Part shown: one piece after another, positions 27,041 to 34,743 of the stretch | Layout: each line of letters opens with the position of its first letter | Numbering within the stretch: position 1 is the first letter of the stretch | Assembly (NCBI GenBank): GCA_902495705.1 | Contig: CABUXT010000006.1 | Coordinates: 15,883 to 79,882 of the forward strand | Direction of reading: 5' to 3' | DNA: 64,000 nt | Source: an uncultured cyanobacterium | Lineage (GTDB): Bacteria; Cyanobacteriota; Vampirovibrionia; Gastranaerophilales; Gastranaerophilaceae | The notes under the pieces: generated by a model | The model's input: only the letters and a program-made list of their open reading frames with translations | Database searches by the model: none | Told to the model about the DNA's origin: nothing | Made by a program: the position numbers and the translations under genes

Positions 27041-28315
27041 ATGAAAAAGATTTTTTTAATAATTTCAATTTTAACAATAATTACCCCAACAATAGCGTTT
27101 GCTGATGTTGTTCATATACCGCTTGATGAAGCCGTTAATTTGGCGTTAGAAAATAATCTTGATTTAAAATCAAAAAGAAAACAGGCAGAAGAACTAAAAC
27201 AAGAAATTAAAATGGCTAATGCACTAAAAAATCCGCAATTCCAGTCTAACTTTCTGATGGGGAAAGTTACAAGAGGAAATTCTAGCCAATTTGGTGCAGC
27301 TTTGCCGATTGAAATAGGTAAACGTGGAGTTAGAAAAAAAGTTGCCCAAGTTAATTTAAAAATAACCCAAGATGAAATAAGAGCCTCTGAACATGATCTC
27401 AAAATCAAGGTTATGCGCTCATATTTTAATATTCTTTATATGAAATCTATTGTGATTATTTTGCAAGAGCGCGAAAAACTTTTCCGCAGTATGAAAGATA
27501 TCGCTGAGAAAAAATCAAAAACTTCACCAAACTATGATATTGATGTTTTGCAAAATGATATGAAATACAAAAAACAACTTGTATTTTTGAATAAAGCAAA
27601 AGCAAATCTTTTGGGTGCTCAGTTTGCATTGAATGACGCGATGAATATCAAAGATTCTAAAATAATGTATGATACAAAAGAATCATCATTATTTGAAAAT
27701 AATTTGGAGATTTTGAATTTAAACTTGCTGCCATATCAGACAATTGAAGATACTGCGATGAAGTACAGCTATGCACTTTCTATCGCGCAATCAAATATTG
27801 ATAAAAGTAAAGAAGAAATAACATTGGCAAAACACCAACGAATCCCTGATATCACAGTAGCAGGCGGTTACGCTTATCAAACAAAACACCAAACAGGTAC
27901 AGAAGCATATCCTGGGGCTTATGTCGGTGCATTTGTAGATTTGCCGATTTTATACACTTATGCTCCTGAAATTAAACGTGCGCAAATCAGGTTGGAGCGT
28001 TCAGAGTTAGATAAAGCCTCTTTTGAAAATCATTTGAAATTCGCACTAAAAGAAGATTACAACGACTTTAAATATGCAAAAGATAATATGAGCCACTATA
28101 ATCTGATTTTGAAAGAATCAAACACTGTTTTTGAAACTTATAAAAAACGATATGAAAAAGGTCAGGCAAGTTTGCTTAACTTAATTCAGGTTGAAAACGC
28201 TTATCAAGAGACGTTGCGCGAATATATCAGTGCAGTCCAAGTGTTTTATGATTCTTATCTTAGTCTTATGCAAAATGTCGGGCATGATATTTTGTTAAAA
28301 TCTAATGATTTGTAA
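27041..28315 (+). CDS. TolC-family outer-membrane efflux protein
   Basis: A 424-aa protein with a signal peptide (residues 1-20, 'IAFA') and the duplicated long-helix organisation of outer-membrane efflux channels. Each half starts with a conserved motif: 'IPLDEAVNLALENNLDLKSKRKQAEE' and, in the second half, 'LALSIAQSNIDKSKEEITLAKHQRIPDITVAGGY' and 'YEKGQASLLNLIQVENAYQE'. It resembles CzcC-like members used in cation or drug efflux. The start at 27041 is supported by the signal peptide and by a promoter overlapping the earlier ATG. No pump genes are adjacent, so it may serve a distant pump. Confidence 0.88.
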   Translation: MKKIFLIISILTIITPTIAFADVVHIPLDEAVNLALENNLDLKSKRKQAEELKQEIKMANALKNPQFQSNFLMGKVTRGNSSQFGAALPIEIGKRGVRKKVAQVNLKITQDEIRASEHDLKIKVMRSYFNILYMKSIVIILQEREKLFRSMKDIAEKKSKTSPNYDIDVLQNDMKYKKQLVFLNKAKANLLGAQFALNDAMNIKDSKIMYDTKESSLFENNLEILNLNLLPYQTIEDTAMKYSYALSIAQSNIDKSKEEITLAKHQRIPDITVAGGYAYQTKHQTGTEAYPGAYVGAFVDLPILYTYAPEIKRAQIRLERSELDKASFENHLKFALKEDYNDFKYAKDNMSHYNLILKESNTVFETYKKRYEKGQASLLNLIQVENAYQETLREYISAVQVFYDSYLSLMQNVGHDILLKSNDL

Positions 28316-28338
28316 TAAAAAATTTTTATATACAAAAA

Positions 28339-28367
28339 GTGGCGCGGTGGTTTCACCACCGCGCCGC
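28339..28367. terminator. Strong bidirectional terminator
   Basis: GTGGCGCGGTGG-TTTCA-CCACCGCGCCGC between the convergent tolC-like and aminotransferase genes. On the minus strand it is followed by ACTTTTTG, on the plus strand by TTAATTCTGTTTTT. Confidence 0.9.
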
Positions 28368-28384
28368 TTAATTCTGTTTTTATC

Positions 28385-29509
28385 CTATACCGTAGCAGCT
28401 GATTTTGATTTTTCAATACATTCCATCAAAGTTTTTGCAACTGTTTCTTGTTCTTCGTGAGTTAATTCAGGGAACATTGGAAGTGAAATAACAACTTCTG
28501 TGTTCTTTTCTGTGATAGGAAGAGAACCTTTGCCCATACCTAACCAAGCATTAACTTTTTGGAAGTGAAGAGGAATTGGGTAGTACAACATAGCGCCAAT
28601 ACCTTTTTCACCAAGCATTTTATGAACTTCATCTCTGTTAGGAATTTTAACTGTATATTGGTGGTAAACACAATATGTATTATCCAATTCTTTTGGAGTT
28701 TGAACATCAGCGCAATCTGCAAACAATTTGTTGTAGTATGCGGCATGTTCTCTTCTTTGAGTGTTCCATTCGTCGATGTGTTTAGCTTTTACTCTCAAAA
28801 TAGCTGCTTGAATTTCATCAAGTCTGCTGTTTACACCAAGTTCATCGTTGTGGTAACGAACCATTGAACCGTGGTTTCTCAAAGCGATTAATCTGTCTTT
28901 TAGTTTTTCGTCATTAACTGTGCAAAGACCGCCATCACCCATTGTACCTAAGTTTTTAGTCGGATAGAAACTGTAACATCCGATATCACCGAATGTACCA
29001 ACTTTTTGACCTTTGAATGTTGAACCGATTGCTTGACAGCAATCTTCAACAACTCTCAAATTGTGTTTTTTAGCAATAGCCATAATTGATTCCATATCAC
29101 AAGGTTGACCATATAGGTGAACAGGAATAATAGCTTTTGTTTTAGGAGTGATAGCTGCTTCTATTTTTGCAGGGTCAATATTGAATGTATCAGGGTCGAT
29201 ATCAACAAATACAGGTTTAGCACCAACCATGCCGATAGCTTCAGCTGTAGCAACAAATGTAAATGCAGTTGTAATAACTTCATCACCTGCTCCGATATCC
29301 AAAGCTCTCAATGCGATATGTAAAGCATCAGTACCAGAGTTCAATGCAACGGTATATTTGCAACCAATATATTCTGCAAGTTCGCTTTCCAAAGCTTTTA
29401 CGTTTGGTCCAAGAATATAGCAACCTGACCTCATAACTTCACATACAGCTTTTTCAGTTTCTGCGCCAATTTGTGCATATTGACGTTTTGAATCAAAAAT
29501 AGGAATCAT
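28385..29509 (-). CDS. DegT/DnrJ/EryC1/StrS-family sugar aminotransferase
   Basis: A 374-aa PLP enzyme. The N-terminal 'SGCYILGPNVKALESELAEYIGCKY', 'ALNSGTDALHIALRAL', 'DEVITTAFTFVATAEAI', 'VHLYGQPCDMESI', 'VVEDCCQAIGSTFKG' and the Schiff-base Lys in 'YSFYPTKNLGTMGDGG' (about residue 184) are all family signatures. These enzymes aminate keto-sugar nucleotides (WbpE/ArnB-like) for surface polysaccharides or LPS. The 'EDCCQAIG' stretch has Cys where most members have Ala. AAAGGAG precedes the ATG. A methyltransferase lies upstream on the same strand but 101 nt away. Confidence 0.93.
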   Translation of the reverse strand: MIPIFDSKRQYAQIGAETEKAVCEVMRSGCYILGPNVKALESELAEYIGCKYTVALNSGTDALHIALRALDIGAGDEVITTAFTFVATAEAIGMVGAKPVFVDIDPDTFNIDPAKIEAAITPKTKAIIPVHLYGQPCDMESIMAIAKKHNLRVVEDCCQAIGSTFKGQKVGTFGDIGCYSFYPTKNLGTMGDGGLCTVNDEKLKDRLIALRNHGSMVRYHNDELGVNSRLDEIQAAILRVKAKHIDEWNTQRREHAAYYNKLFADCADVQTPKELDNTYCVYHQYTVKIPNRDEVHKMLGEKGIGAMLYYPIPLHFQKVNAWLGMGKGSLPITEKNTEVVISLPMFPELTHEEQETVAKTLMECIEKSKSAATV

Positions 29510-29610
29510 GTTTCTCTCCTTTGTTTATCTGTCGAATTTTTACCTATGAAATAATTATACCATAGGTTTTTGGGTATTAATATAAAATTTATATTAATAA
29601 TATTTATTTA

Positions 29611-30294
29611 CTATTTTTTTCTGAAAATTATTGCCCCCGGAACAACAAACGCCATATCGATTGATTTTTCAAGAGCTTGAATATGTGGCGGTAATTGGTT
29701 AAAGAATGGGCGATAATTTACTTGGTTTCGGTTTTCGGAAACTCTTAAAATCTTCATTCTATCCATTGCATAATCCCAAAATACCTGAGCGTCAAGAACC
29801 TTTGGCGGATAATTGGGGTAAGCACCGAGTGACCCACATTCAAGGTCTTCAATTATATAAAATCCGCCTGAATTAAGCATAGGGAAGAGCATTTCAAAGG
29901 TTCGTCTTTGGTCGCCCCACGCATGTGAGCAATCATCAATAATGCACATAATATTTTCGTTAAATTTACTCAACTTTTGAGGAAGGTCATCTGCTACAGC
30001 ATCAGAACATACAAAAGAAATTCTTTCTTCTTCCAGTCTTGACAATTTTTCATCTAAATCAACCCCTATTATGTGCGCATTTTTATAATATTCTTTCCAC
30101 ATTTTTAATGATGCGCCGGTATAACAGCCAAGCTCAATGAGTGTGAAGGTTTCATCTAGCAATGTTGATAAAAACAATTCATAATGTCTTAAATAATCGT
30201 GACCTTTTGTCAGATTTCCTCGTCTTGTGTATTGAGATGCTTTATCTGTATTGTATTTTTGACCTAATTTGTCCAAAACTCCAAACTTGACCAT
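29611..30294 (-). CDS. Class I SAM-dependent methyltransferase
   Basis: The 227-aa product has motif I 'TLIELGCYTGASLKMW' (about residues 60-75), 'IIGVDLDEKLS', 'CIIDDCSHAWGDQRRTFEMLFPMLNSGGFYIIEDLECG', the pattern of the FkbM/CmcI-like sugar and glycan methyltransferases. The 'DDCSHAW' and 'YIIEDLE' acid residues probably bind a metal. The adjacent sugar aminotransferase suggests modification of a surface glycan or sugar nucleotide, which is inference from context. AAGGAG lies 7 nt before the ATG. Confidence 0.85.
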   Translation of the reverse strand: MVKFGVLDKLGQKYNTDKASQYTRRGNLTKGHDYLRHYELFLSTLLDETFTLIELGCYTGASLKMWKEYYKNAHIIGVDLDEKLSRLEEERISFVCSDAVADDLPQKLSKFNENIMCIIDDCSHAWGDQRRTFEMLFPMLNSGGFYIIEDLECGSLGAYPNYPPKVLDAQVFWDYAMDRMKILRVSENRNQVNYRPFFNQLPPHIQALEKSIDMAFVVPGAIIFRKK

Positions 30295-30330
30295 TTCATT
30301 TCTCCTTAACTTTTCTTATGCAAAAATTAT

Positions 30331-31533
30331 ATGACAAAATTTTTGTTGGTAGCAAATTTATTTTTTAGGATTTTTATAAAAACTATGAGTGAGAAGTATT
30401 TTTTAATTTCAAAATTAACAAGAATTCCTTTTTTTAAATATAAAGGAAAAGCCGTCGTGCTTTCTGAAAAACTCCCAACAACTTATGATGAAGTTGTTGT
30501 CGGATTAAAAGATAACAAACAAAATATTCGCACAATTACAACTTTTAGAAATGACTCAGGGCAAGTTGTTGAGCGTTCATTTGATTATTTTGGCAAGCAA
30601 TTAAAACATCGACTTTATTCAAGGAAAGAGTCTGTTATTGGAGAAAATGAATGGGTCGATTCTACCAAAATTCAGGAATTGACTATCTCAAGAAGAACAA
30701 TGAAAAGTATTTATTTAGAACTAAAAAATAAACTTAGAGAAATGCACCTTCTGACATATTTTTGGAAAGAACAAATGACACGAGTAAACCACCTTGCAAA
30801 AAATTTGCAAACAGGGAGAAAAGTATTGTCAAGCGTATTTGTTGACAATGCAAAAAATGAACACAAATTTGTAGAGTATCCTTCAACTGGAGGTAAGCAA
30901 AAAGCTAAAGTTTTGTCATTTAAGGTTAATAAAAATACTTTTGATGTCAAAAAGGGTTCAATTTCGGCACAAAATATAAAAGCTCCAACTGGGGATAAAT
31001 ATCTTGGACTAAGGGCATTTTATATGGAGGATTCAAAAGTTCCGATTACAAAATATTTTATTCATAAGCGCAAACTAGATGATGCAGAATTGGTTTTGAA
31101 TACAAATTATTCTCCTAGAGAAAATGAAAAAAATATTATTGCTTTTTATTCCGATGATAATGGGTCTATAAATTTTAACAGAGAGTATGTGCACAAATCT
31201 AAAAAAGGTATTATAAATACATGTGCTCATGAGGTGGAACATGCTTGGCAATGGTATTTACATGCAATACAAACTGGCGGTGAAACTGCATATACGCATA
31301 GAATATACCTAAAACATGGATATTTGAAAGATAAAAAAATGATTCTTGAAGCTAATCGTTATACAGAGGCAATAGATAAATATGTGACTTGTATAGAAAA
31401 TGACGCAGAATATAGAAAAAGTTTGCTAGAAATAAAAGCAAGATATAAAGGAAAGTTGGAAGAAGAAAATTATAAACGTCAAGGACATTATCTTCGCAGT
31501 GCTTTCCGTCATATTCCACAAGAGTCGTTGTAG
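30331..31533 (+). CDS. Uncharacterised protein with zincin-type HExxH motif
   Basis: A 400-aa protein I do not recognise. The C-terminal third contains 'INTCAHEVEHAWQWYLH' (HEVEH at about residues 299-303), the HExxH zinc-metalloprotease motif in a helical context, with candidate third ligands (Glu/His) in the following helices ('ETAYTHRIYLKHGY', 'MILEANRYTEAIDKY'). The N-terminal 250 residues are beta-rich with Lys/Thr-rich strands. It has no clear signal peptide unless the first 18 residues count; an alternative ATG at 30385 lacks them. No ribosome site supports either start clearly. It overlaps nothing and ends 6 nt before the convergent prepilin gene. Confidence 0.65.
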   Translation: MTKFLLVANLFFRIFIKTMSEKYFLISKLTRIPFFKYKGKAVVLSEKLPTTYDEVVVGLKDNKQNIRTITTFRNDSGQVVERSFDYFGKQLKHRLYSRKESVIGENEWVDSTKIQELTISRRTMKSIYLELKNKLREMHLLTYFWKEQMTRVNHLAKNLQTGRKVLSSVFVDNAKNEHKFVEYPSTGGKQKAKVLSFKVNKNTFDVKKGSISAQNIKAPTGDKYLGLRAFYMEDSKVPITKYFIHKRKLDDAELVLNTNYSPRENEKNIIAFYSDDNGSINFNREYVHKSKKGIINTCAHEVEHAWQWYLHAIQTGGETAYTHRIYLKHGYLKDKKMILEANRYTEAIDKYVTCIENDAEYRKSLLEIKARYKGKLEEENYKRQGHYLRSAFRHIPQESL

Positions 31534-31539
31534 GGTTAT

Positions 31540-32256
31540 TTATTTTTTGCGTTTCCAAACTTGGTCTGGAATAACCCACCCATTAGCCCTTAGATATTCC
31601 AAACACCAATAACCATCCCCATTAAAACAGTTATCTCTTACTTGTTCTTTTGTTTTGTCATGACCAGCTGGAATAAATCCTTTGTCAGGGTCATAAATCA
31701 TAATATAAATATCTTTGCCTATTCGATTAGGTTTTCTAGCTCCGTTTACATCAAAATAAAACTGAAAAGTATTATTAGGGGTATTTATTCCAAAAAATGA
31801 ACCAGTCGTTACGCCTAGAGAAGAATTTACATCATACCAAGCTCCTTTTGCAGTTTTAAATGTCATGGTTTTTCCTACAGTGCCGATTTGGCTCTCAGAG
31901 TTTTCTAATTGCGTTTCAAAGTAAGGAGCTCCATTTTTTAGATTTTTAACTTCACCATATTTATGCCAACAACCGGCTTGTGAGTAGCAAACTTGTTCCA
32001 CTTTCATATACGGAGCAATAAATGTTTCAAACCATTTTTTATTTCCTCCAATATTTTGTATAACATCCATTGCTGGAACGTCATCATTTTCACTCATTTT
32101 CATGGTTTGCATTATGTTTGAGTAATTTTCCTTTACTTGTGCTTCAATTTGGGATTTTTGAAGTTTTGTCATCAAGTTAGGTATCGTCATCGCTGCAACT
32201 ATACCAATTATTCCTAGTGTAATTAATACTTCTGCCAAAGTAAAACCAAGTTTCAT
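31540..32256 (-). CDS. Type IV prepilin-like protein 1
   Basis: A 238-aa protein with a class III signal. After the five-residue leader, G|FTLAEVLITLGIIGIVAAMTIPNL begins the mature N-terminal helix with Phe+1 and Glu+5, as for prepilin peptidase cleavage and N-methylation. The C-terminal domain has a cysteine pair in 'QVCYSQAGCWHKY', 'FYFDVNGARKPNRIGKDIYIM' and a terminal 'CFNGDGYWCLEYLRANGW'. Such proteins build type IV pili or type II secretion pseudopili. GGAG precedes the ATG. Related genes lie at 33245 and 38997. Confidence 0.88.
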   Translation of the reverse strand: MKLGFTLAEVLITLGIIGIVAAMTIPNLMTKLQKSQIEAQVKENYSNIMQTMKMSENDDVPAMDVIQNIGGNKKWFETFIAPYMKVEQVCYSQAGCWHKYGEVKNLKNGAPYFETQLENSESQIGTVGKTMTFKTAKGAWYDVNSSLGVTTGSFFGINTPNNTFQFYFDVNGARKPNRIGKDIYIMIYDPDKGFIPAGHDKTKEQVRDNCFNGDGYWCLEYLRANGWVIPDQVWKRKK

Positions 32257-32331
32257 ACTCTTCTCCTTTTAAATTATTAGTTAAATATTAAATTAATAAT
32301 TTAAAATTGTCAACTCGACTTTAAAGTAATG

Positions 32332-32337
32332 TATTCT
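32332..32337 (+). promoter_or_regulatory. -10 element, leaderless start of the 32344 gene
   Basis: TATTCT ends 6 nt before the ATG at 32344; no Shine-Dalgarno. Confidence 0.3.
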
Positions 32338-32343
32338 GATTAA

Positions 32344-32565
32344 ATGAGCATAAGTAACGATATTAAGAAATTATTGATAGACAAAGATATGACCTTGACG
32401 CAACTTGCAAAGATTATTGCAAAGCGCAAAGGCAAGAATTTTTCGATACAAAATCTCTCACAAAAGCTAAAAAAAGACACTCTTAATTTGCAAGAATTAG
32501 AAATAATTATGGATGCTTTGGGTTATAAAATATGTTACTTACCACAAAAGCCTTTCAATGGCTAA
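32344..32565 (+). CDS. Small HTH protein (phage-repressor-like)
   Basis: A 73-aa protein made of four or five helices with an HTH: 'MTLTQLAKIIAKRKGKNFSIQNLSQKLKKDTLNLQELEIIMDALGY'. The pattern resembles the short 'LLM/phage-associated' HTH regulators that govern small mobile or toxin modules. It sits divergently from the prepilin gene and directly upstream of the candidate type I toxin-antitoxin locus, whose plus-strand promoter region carries a 9-bp palindrome. It could regulate that locus. Confidence 0.7.
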   Translation: MSISNDIKKLLIDKDMTLTQLAKIIAKRKGKNFSIQNLSQKLKKDTLNLQELEIIMDALGYKICYLPQKPFNG

Positions 32566-32571
32566 TTCTGT

Positions 32572-32599
32572 TTGATTCATCTTTTTATATAGATATAGT
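32572..32599 (+). promoter_or_regulatory. Candidate promoter of the small-peptide mRNA
   Basis: TTGATT, a 16-nt spacer and TATAGT, 7 nt before the start of the palindrome at 32605. Confidence 0.35.
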
Positions 32600-32604
32600 T
32601 CTGC

Positions 32605-32626
32605 TATCAAATATTATTATTTGATA
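32605..32626. promoter_or_regulatory. Palindromic operator candidate
   Basis: Perfect 9-bp inverted repeat TATCAAATA-TTAT-TATTTGATA lying at the predicted transcription start of the preceding promoter. A repressor site is more likely than a terminator because the stem is entirely A/T-rich with no T-run. Confidence 0.45.
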
Positions 32627-32636
32627 AATTTTGCAT

Positions 32637-32663
32637 AAAAAAAACCACTCAACAAGTGAGTGG
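32637..32663 (-). terminator. Terminator of a minus-strand transcript
   Basis: Minus strand CCACTCA-CTTGT-TGAGTGG followed by eight T. No annotated minus-strand gene ends within 260 nt, so it probably ends a non-coding RNA. Confidence 0.8.
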
Positions 32664-32776
32664 GTCGTTTTCTGCATCCTAATGGTCTCTTTTAGTGTTT
32701 ATTATTTAGGAGTTTATATGTTTTTGGGGTTAATGAACTATTTATATTTAGTGTTTCGACTACACTTAAATCTTAT
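32637..32776 (-). ncRNA. Candidate antisense RNA (type I antitoxin-like)
   Basis: Predicted from signals only. A strong minus-strand promoter (32783-32811) should start transcription near 32776, and a perfect terminator ends it at 32637, giving about 140 nt. The RNA would be antisense to the ribosome site and nearly all of the 20-residue ORF at 32718-32780. This is the arrangement of type I antitoxins. Confidence 0.45.
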
Positions 32777-32780
32777 GTAA
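32718..32780 (+). CDS. Small hydrophobic peptide ORF (candidate type I toxin)
   Basis: A 20-codon ORF with a perfect AGGAG ribosome site 5 nt before the ATG. The product is strongly hydrophobic with only two basic or polar residues near the end (Arg14, His16): one membrane span, as in Fst/Ldr/AapA-type toxins. A predicted antisense RNA covers it. The ORF is short enough to be chance; the combination of ribosome site, hydrophobicity and antisense signals is the argument. Confidence 0.4.
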   Translation: MFLGLMNYLYLVFRLHLNLM

Positions 32781-32782
32781 TT

Positions 32783-32811
32783 ATTATGGCACAAGATAAT
32801 TTTAATGTCAA
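32783..32811 (-). promoter_or_regulatory. Near-consensus minus-strand promoter
   Basis: TTGACA (32811-32806), a 17-nt spacer, CATAAT (32788-32783): perfect -35, optimal spacing and 5/6 -10. It is the best sigma-70-type promoter I see in the window, and it drives no protein gene. Confidence 0.65.
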
Positions 32812-32923
32812 CACAATCTTTTCATAAATAAATTAATATTCTTAAAACCCATATATAGTGTACACTTTACACTTTACAAAACTTAACAAATGCTTAATTT
32901 GAGGGTGAATTTGAAGGATTTTT

Positions 32924-33142
32924 TTAGAATTTGCAATTCAAAATTTCATCGATTTGGACATTTAAAGCATTGGCGATTGAATATAAAGTTTTAATTTTTA
33001 CATTATTCAGTCCGCGCTCCAAGGTGCTGATTGAATTTAGGTTCAAATTTGCACGAAAAGCCAACTCTTCTTGCGAAATACCTTCTTTTTGGCGCAGATA
33101 CCTGACACTTTGTCCTATTTTGAATAGCAATTCATCCTTCAT
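32924..33142 (-). CDS. XRE-family HTH regulator
   Basis: A 72-aa Cro/C1-type regulator: 'IGQSVRYLRQKEGISQEELAFRANLNLNSISTLERGLNNVKIKTLYSIANALNVQIDEIL' covers the complete five-helix HTH_3 domain. I start it at the ATG 33142 rather than the GTG one codon upstream because TACAAT ends exactly 6 nt before it, giving a leaderless mRNA as at several other genes here. It stands alone between the candidate toxin-antitoxin locus and a divergent prepilin gene, either of which it could control. Confidence 0.88.
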   Translation of the reverse strand: MKDELLFKIGQSVRYLRQKEGISQEELAFRANLNLNSISTLERGLNNVKIKTLYSIANALNVQIDEILNCKF

Positions 33143-33148
33143 CACTCA

Positions 33149-33154
33149 ATTGTA
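33149..33154 (-). promoter_or_regulatory. -10 element, leaderless start of XRE gene
   Basis: Minus-strand TACAAT, 6 nt upstream of the ATG at 33142. Confidence 0.35.
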
Positions 33155-33244
33155 TATTCTTGACATTATCAAATCTAACTATTAAAATATTAATATTCAT
33201 AGTAAACTATTAAAAATATATCTAAAGTAGTAAAGGATAAAATA

Positions 33245-33985
33245 ATGTCAAAACTAAAATCAGGTTTCACTTTAGCGGAAGTATTAATTACTCTTGGAAT
33301 CATTGGAGTTGTTGCAGCAATGACTATTCCGACACTTATTGCAAATACAAACGGACAAAAATATCGTTCACAATTAAAAAAAACAATATCAACGCTAAGT
33401 CAAGCTGCTAGGATGTCTCAATCTCAATATGATTTTGATTATGCAGGAATTGATTCAGTTTGTGGCACTAATGGTGCGACAGAAAATCCTGAAAATACAC
33501 ACTCTATTTGTGCAATGTACAATGGAACCTTAAAAGGTACAACATATTATGCAACTTCTTCAGATATTAAAATGATAAAAAATGGTAAATCTACTCCTTA
33601 CTCAATATCCTCTCCATTTAGCTTGAAGCATGGACTAACGACCTCTACAACAAACGCTTATGTTTTATCTGATGGGACAATTGTTATGTTATCAAAAATG
33701 TTAGGTTCAAATGATTGTAGCTTATCAATAGGCACAGCTTTACCTGATATAATTTTGGCGGATGGGTCAATGCGTTTTTGTTATGGTTTTATTGATGTAA
33801 ATGGTGTAAATTTACCGAATACAGAGGTAAGTTGCTCTATCGGTTCAAATTTACTTAGTGATAATACTTGTGTTGTAAAAAATGATGCAAAACATCTTAC
33901 CGATATTTACCCCATCAGAATTCATGATGGTATTGTCGAACCTGCAACAGCTGCCGCAAGATATGTTTTAAGAACTGCAAAATAA
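33245..33985 (+). CDS. Type IV prepilin-like protein 2
   Basis: The 246-aa product has a seven-residue leader and cleavage context SG|FTLAEVLITLGIIGVVAAMTIPTL (Phe+1, Glu+5), then an N-terminal helix and a Cys/Ser/Thr-rich globular domain containing 'SMRFCYGFIDVNGVNLPN', the D-x-N-G segment shared with the other two pilin-like proteins here. AAAGGA precedes the ATG. Probably a minor pilin or pseudopilin. It is followed by two small genes of unknown function that may be cotranscribed or independent. Confidence 0.88.
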   Translation: MSKLKSGFTLAEVLITLGIIGVVAAMTIPTLIANTNGQKYRSQLKKTISTLSQAARMSQSQYDFDYAGIDSVCGTNGATENPENTHSICAMYNGTLKGTTYYATSSDIKMIKNGKSTPYSISSPFSLKHGLTTSTTNAYVLSDGTIVMLSKMLGSNDCSLSIGTALPDIILADGSMRFCYGFIDVNGVNLPNTEVSCSIGSNLLSDNTCVVKNDAKHLTDIYPIRIHDGIVEPATAAARYVLRTAK

Positions 33986-34039
33986 ATATTACGAAAACTT
34001 AATAATCTATTTATAAAAACGCAATTATTTATTATTTAT

Positions 34040-34074
34040 ATCCTTTATATATATAAGAGCAGAGCATAAAGGAT
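34040..34074 (+). promoter_or_regulatory. Hairpin masking the ribosome site of the 34081 gene
   Basis: ATCCTTTAT (34040-34048) is the exact complement of ATAAAGGAT (34066-34074), which contains the AAAGGA Shine-Dalgarno 7 nt before the ATG. The 9-bp, A/T-rich stem would hide the ribosome site, as in RNA thermometers. Confidence 0.4.
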
Positions 34075-34080
34075 TATTAT

Positions 34081-34431
34081 ATGAGCGGTTATGAAAGTCA
34101 AAACACATTAGCAGTAAACAGTATTAGCGCAGCTAGTGGTACTTATCAAAAAATCGATTTAGGTATCAAGTCTACTGATGATGGAACACGAAATATTGTC
34201 AGTGAACTTTATGGTGGATATATAAAAAATTCAATAGATGCAATTCTATCTGGTATTGGGTTGGCGTACAGTGTTACAAAAAGTTGTCAAATGTTAGAAA
34301 ATGACCCAAACTCATATTTTGTTGTAGGAGACAAAAAATATATACCAAACACGCCTGTTGGAAATCTTCACCCATATACCGAAGATGGAAGCCCCGCAGG
34401 AGGGTGTCGCACAATACACATGTTAGGTTAA
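34081..34431 (+). CDS. Hypothetical small protein
   Basis: A 116-aa protein, not recognised. The N-terminus is polar (Ser/Asn/Thr-rich), and a hydrophobic stretch around residues 50-65 ('IKNSIDAILSGIGLAYSV') could be an amphipathic or short membrane helix. The C-terminus is rich in Gly, Pro and aromatic residues, with two cysteines. No signal peptide. The ribosome site is sequestered in a hairpin. It is followed 27 nt later by another small gene, likely in the same operon. Confidence 0.6.
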   Translation: MSGYESQNTLAVNSISAASGTYQKIDLGIKSTDDGTRNIVSELYGGYIKNSIDAILSGIGLAYSVTKSCQMLENDPNSYFVVGDKKYIPNTPVGNLHPYTEDGSPAGGCRTIHMLG

Positions 34432-34458
34432 ATTTTTAAAAGGAGATAATTTTAGACA

Positions 34459-34731
34459 ATGCAACAAATCGGTGGTATACAACTTAATCCAAAGCCTGGG
34501 ACAGACTTCAATAGTCAGTACAATGTCCCAGATACCGGTTTGACTAATAATACTACATTGTCAAATAATCCTTTATATAATCTTTTGCAAGTTATTTTTC
34601 AAAACGCAAAAACTGATGAAATTGCTCACCAAGTTGCAAATTGCGAAGTTGTCGGTTCAAATGGCTTGAAGGTTAATGCCGACAGTGTAAAGACTCAAAA
34701 CACAGGGAACAAGCTTATTACACAGGCGTAG
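34459..34731 (+). CDS. Hypothetical small protein
   Basis: A 90-aa Asn/Thr/Gln-rich protein with a low-complexity N-terminal half and a short helix around residues 40-60 ('LYNLLQVIFQNAKTDEIAHQV'). No family recognised and no signal peptide. AAAGGAG lies about 13 nt upstream of the ATG, rather far. Probably cotranscribed with the preceding gene. The composition suggests a structural or effector-like small protein, but nothing firm can be said. Confidence 0.5.
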   Translation: MQQIGGIQLNPKPGTDFNSQYNVPDTGLTNNTTLSNNPLYNLLQVIFQNAKTDEIAHQVANCEVVGSNGLKVNADSVKTQNTGNKLITQA

Positions 34732-34743
34732 TTGGTCGTTATT

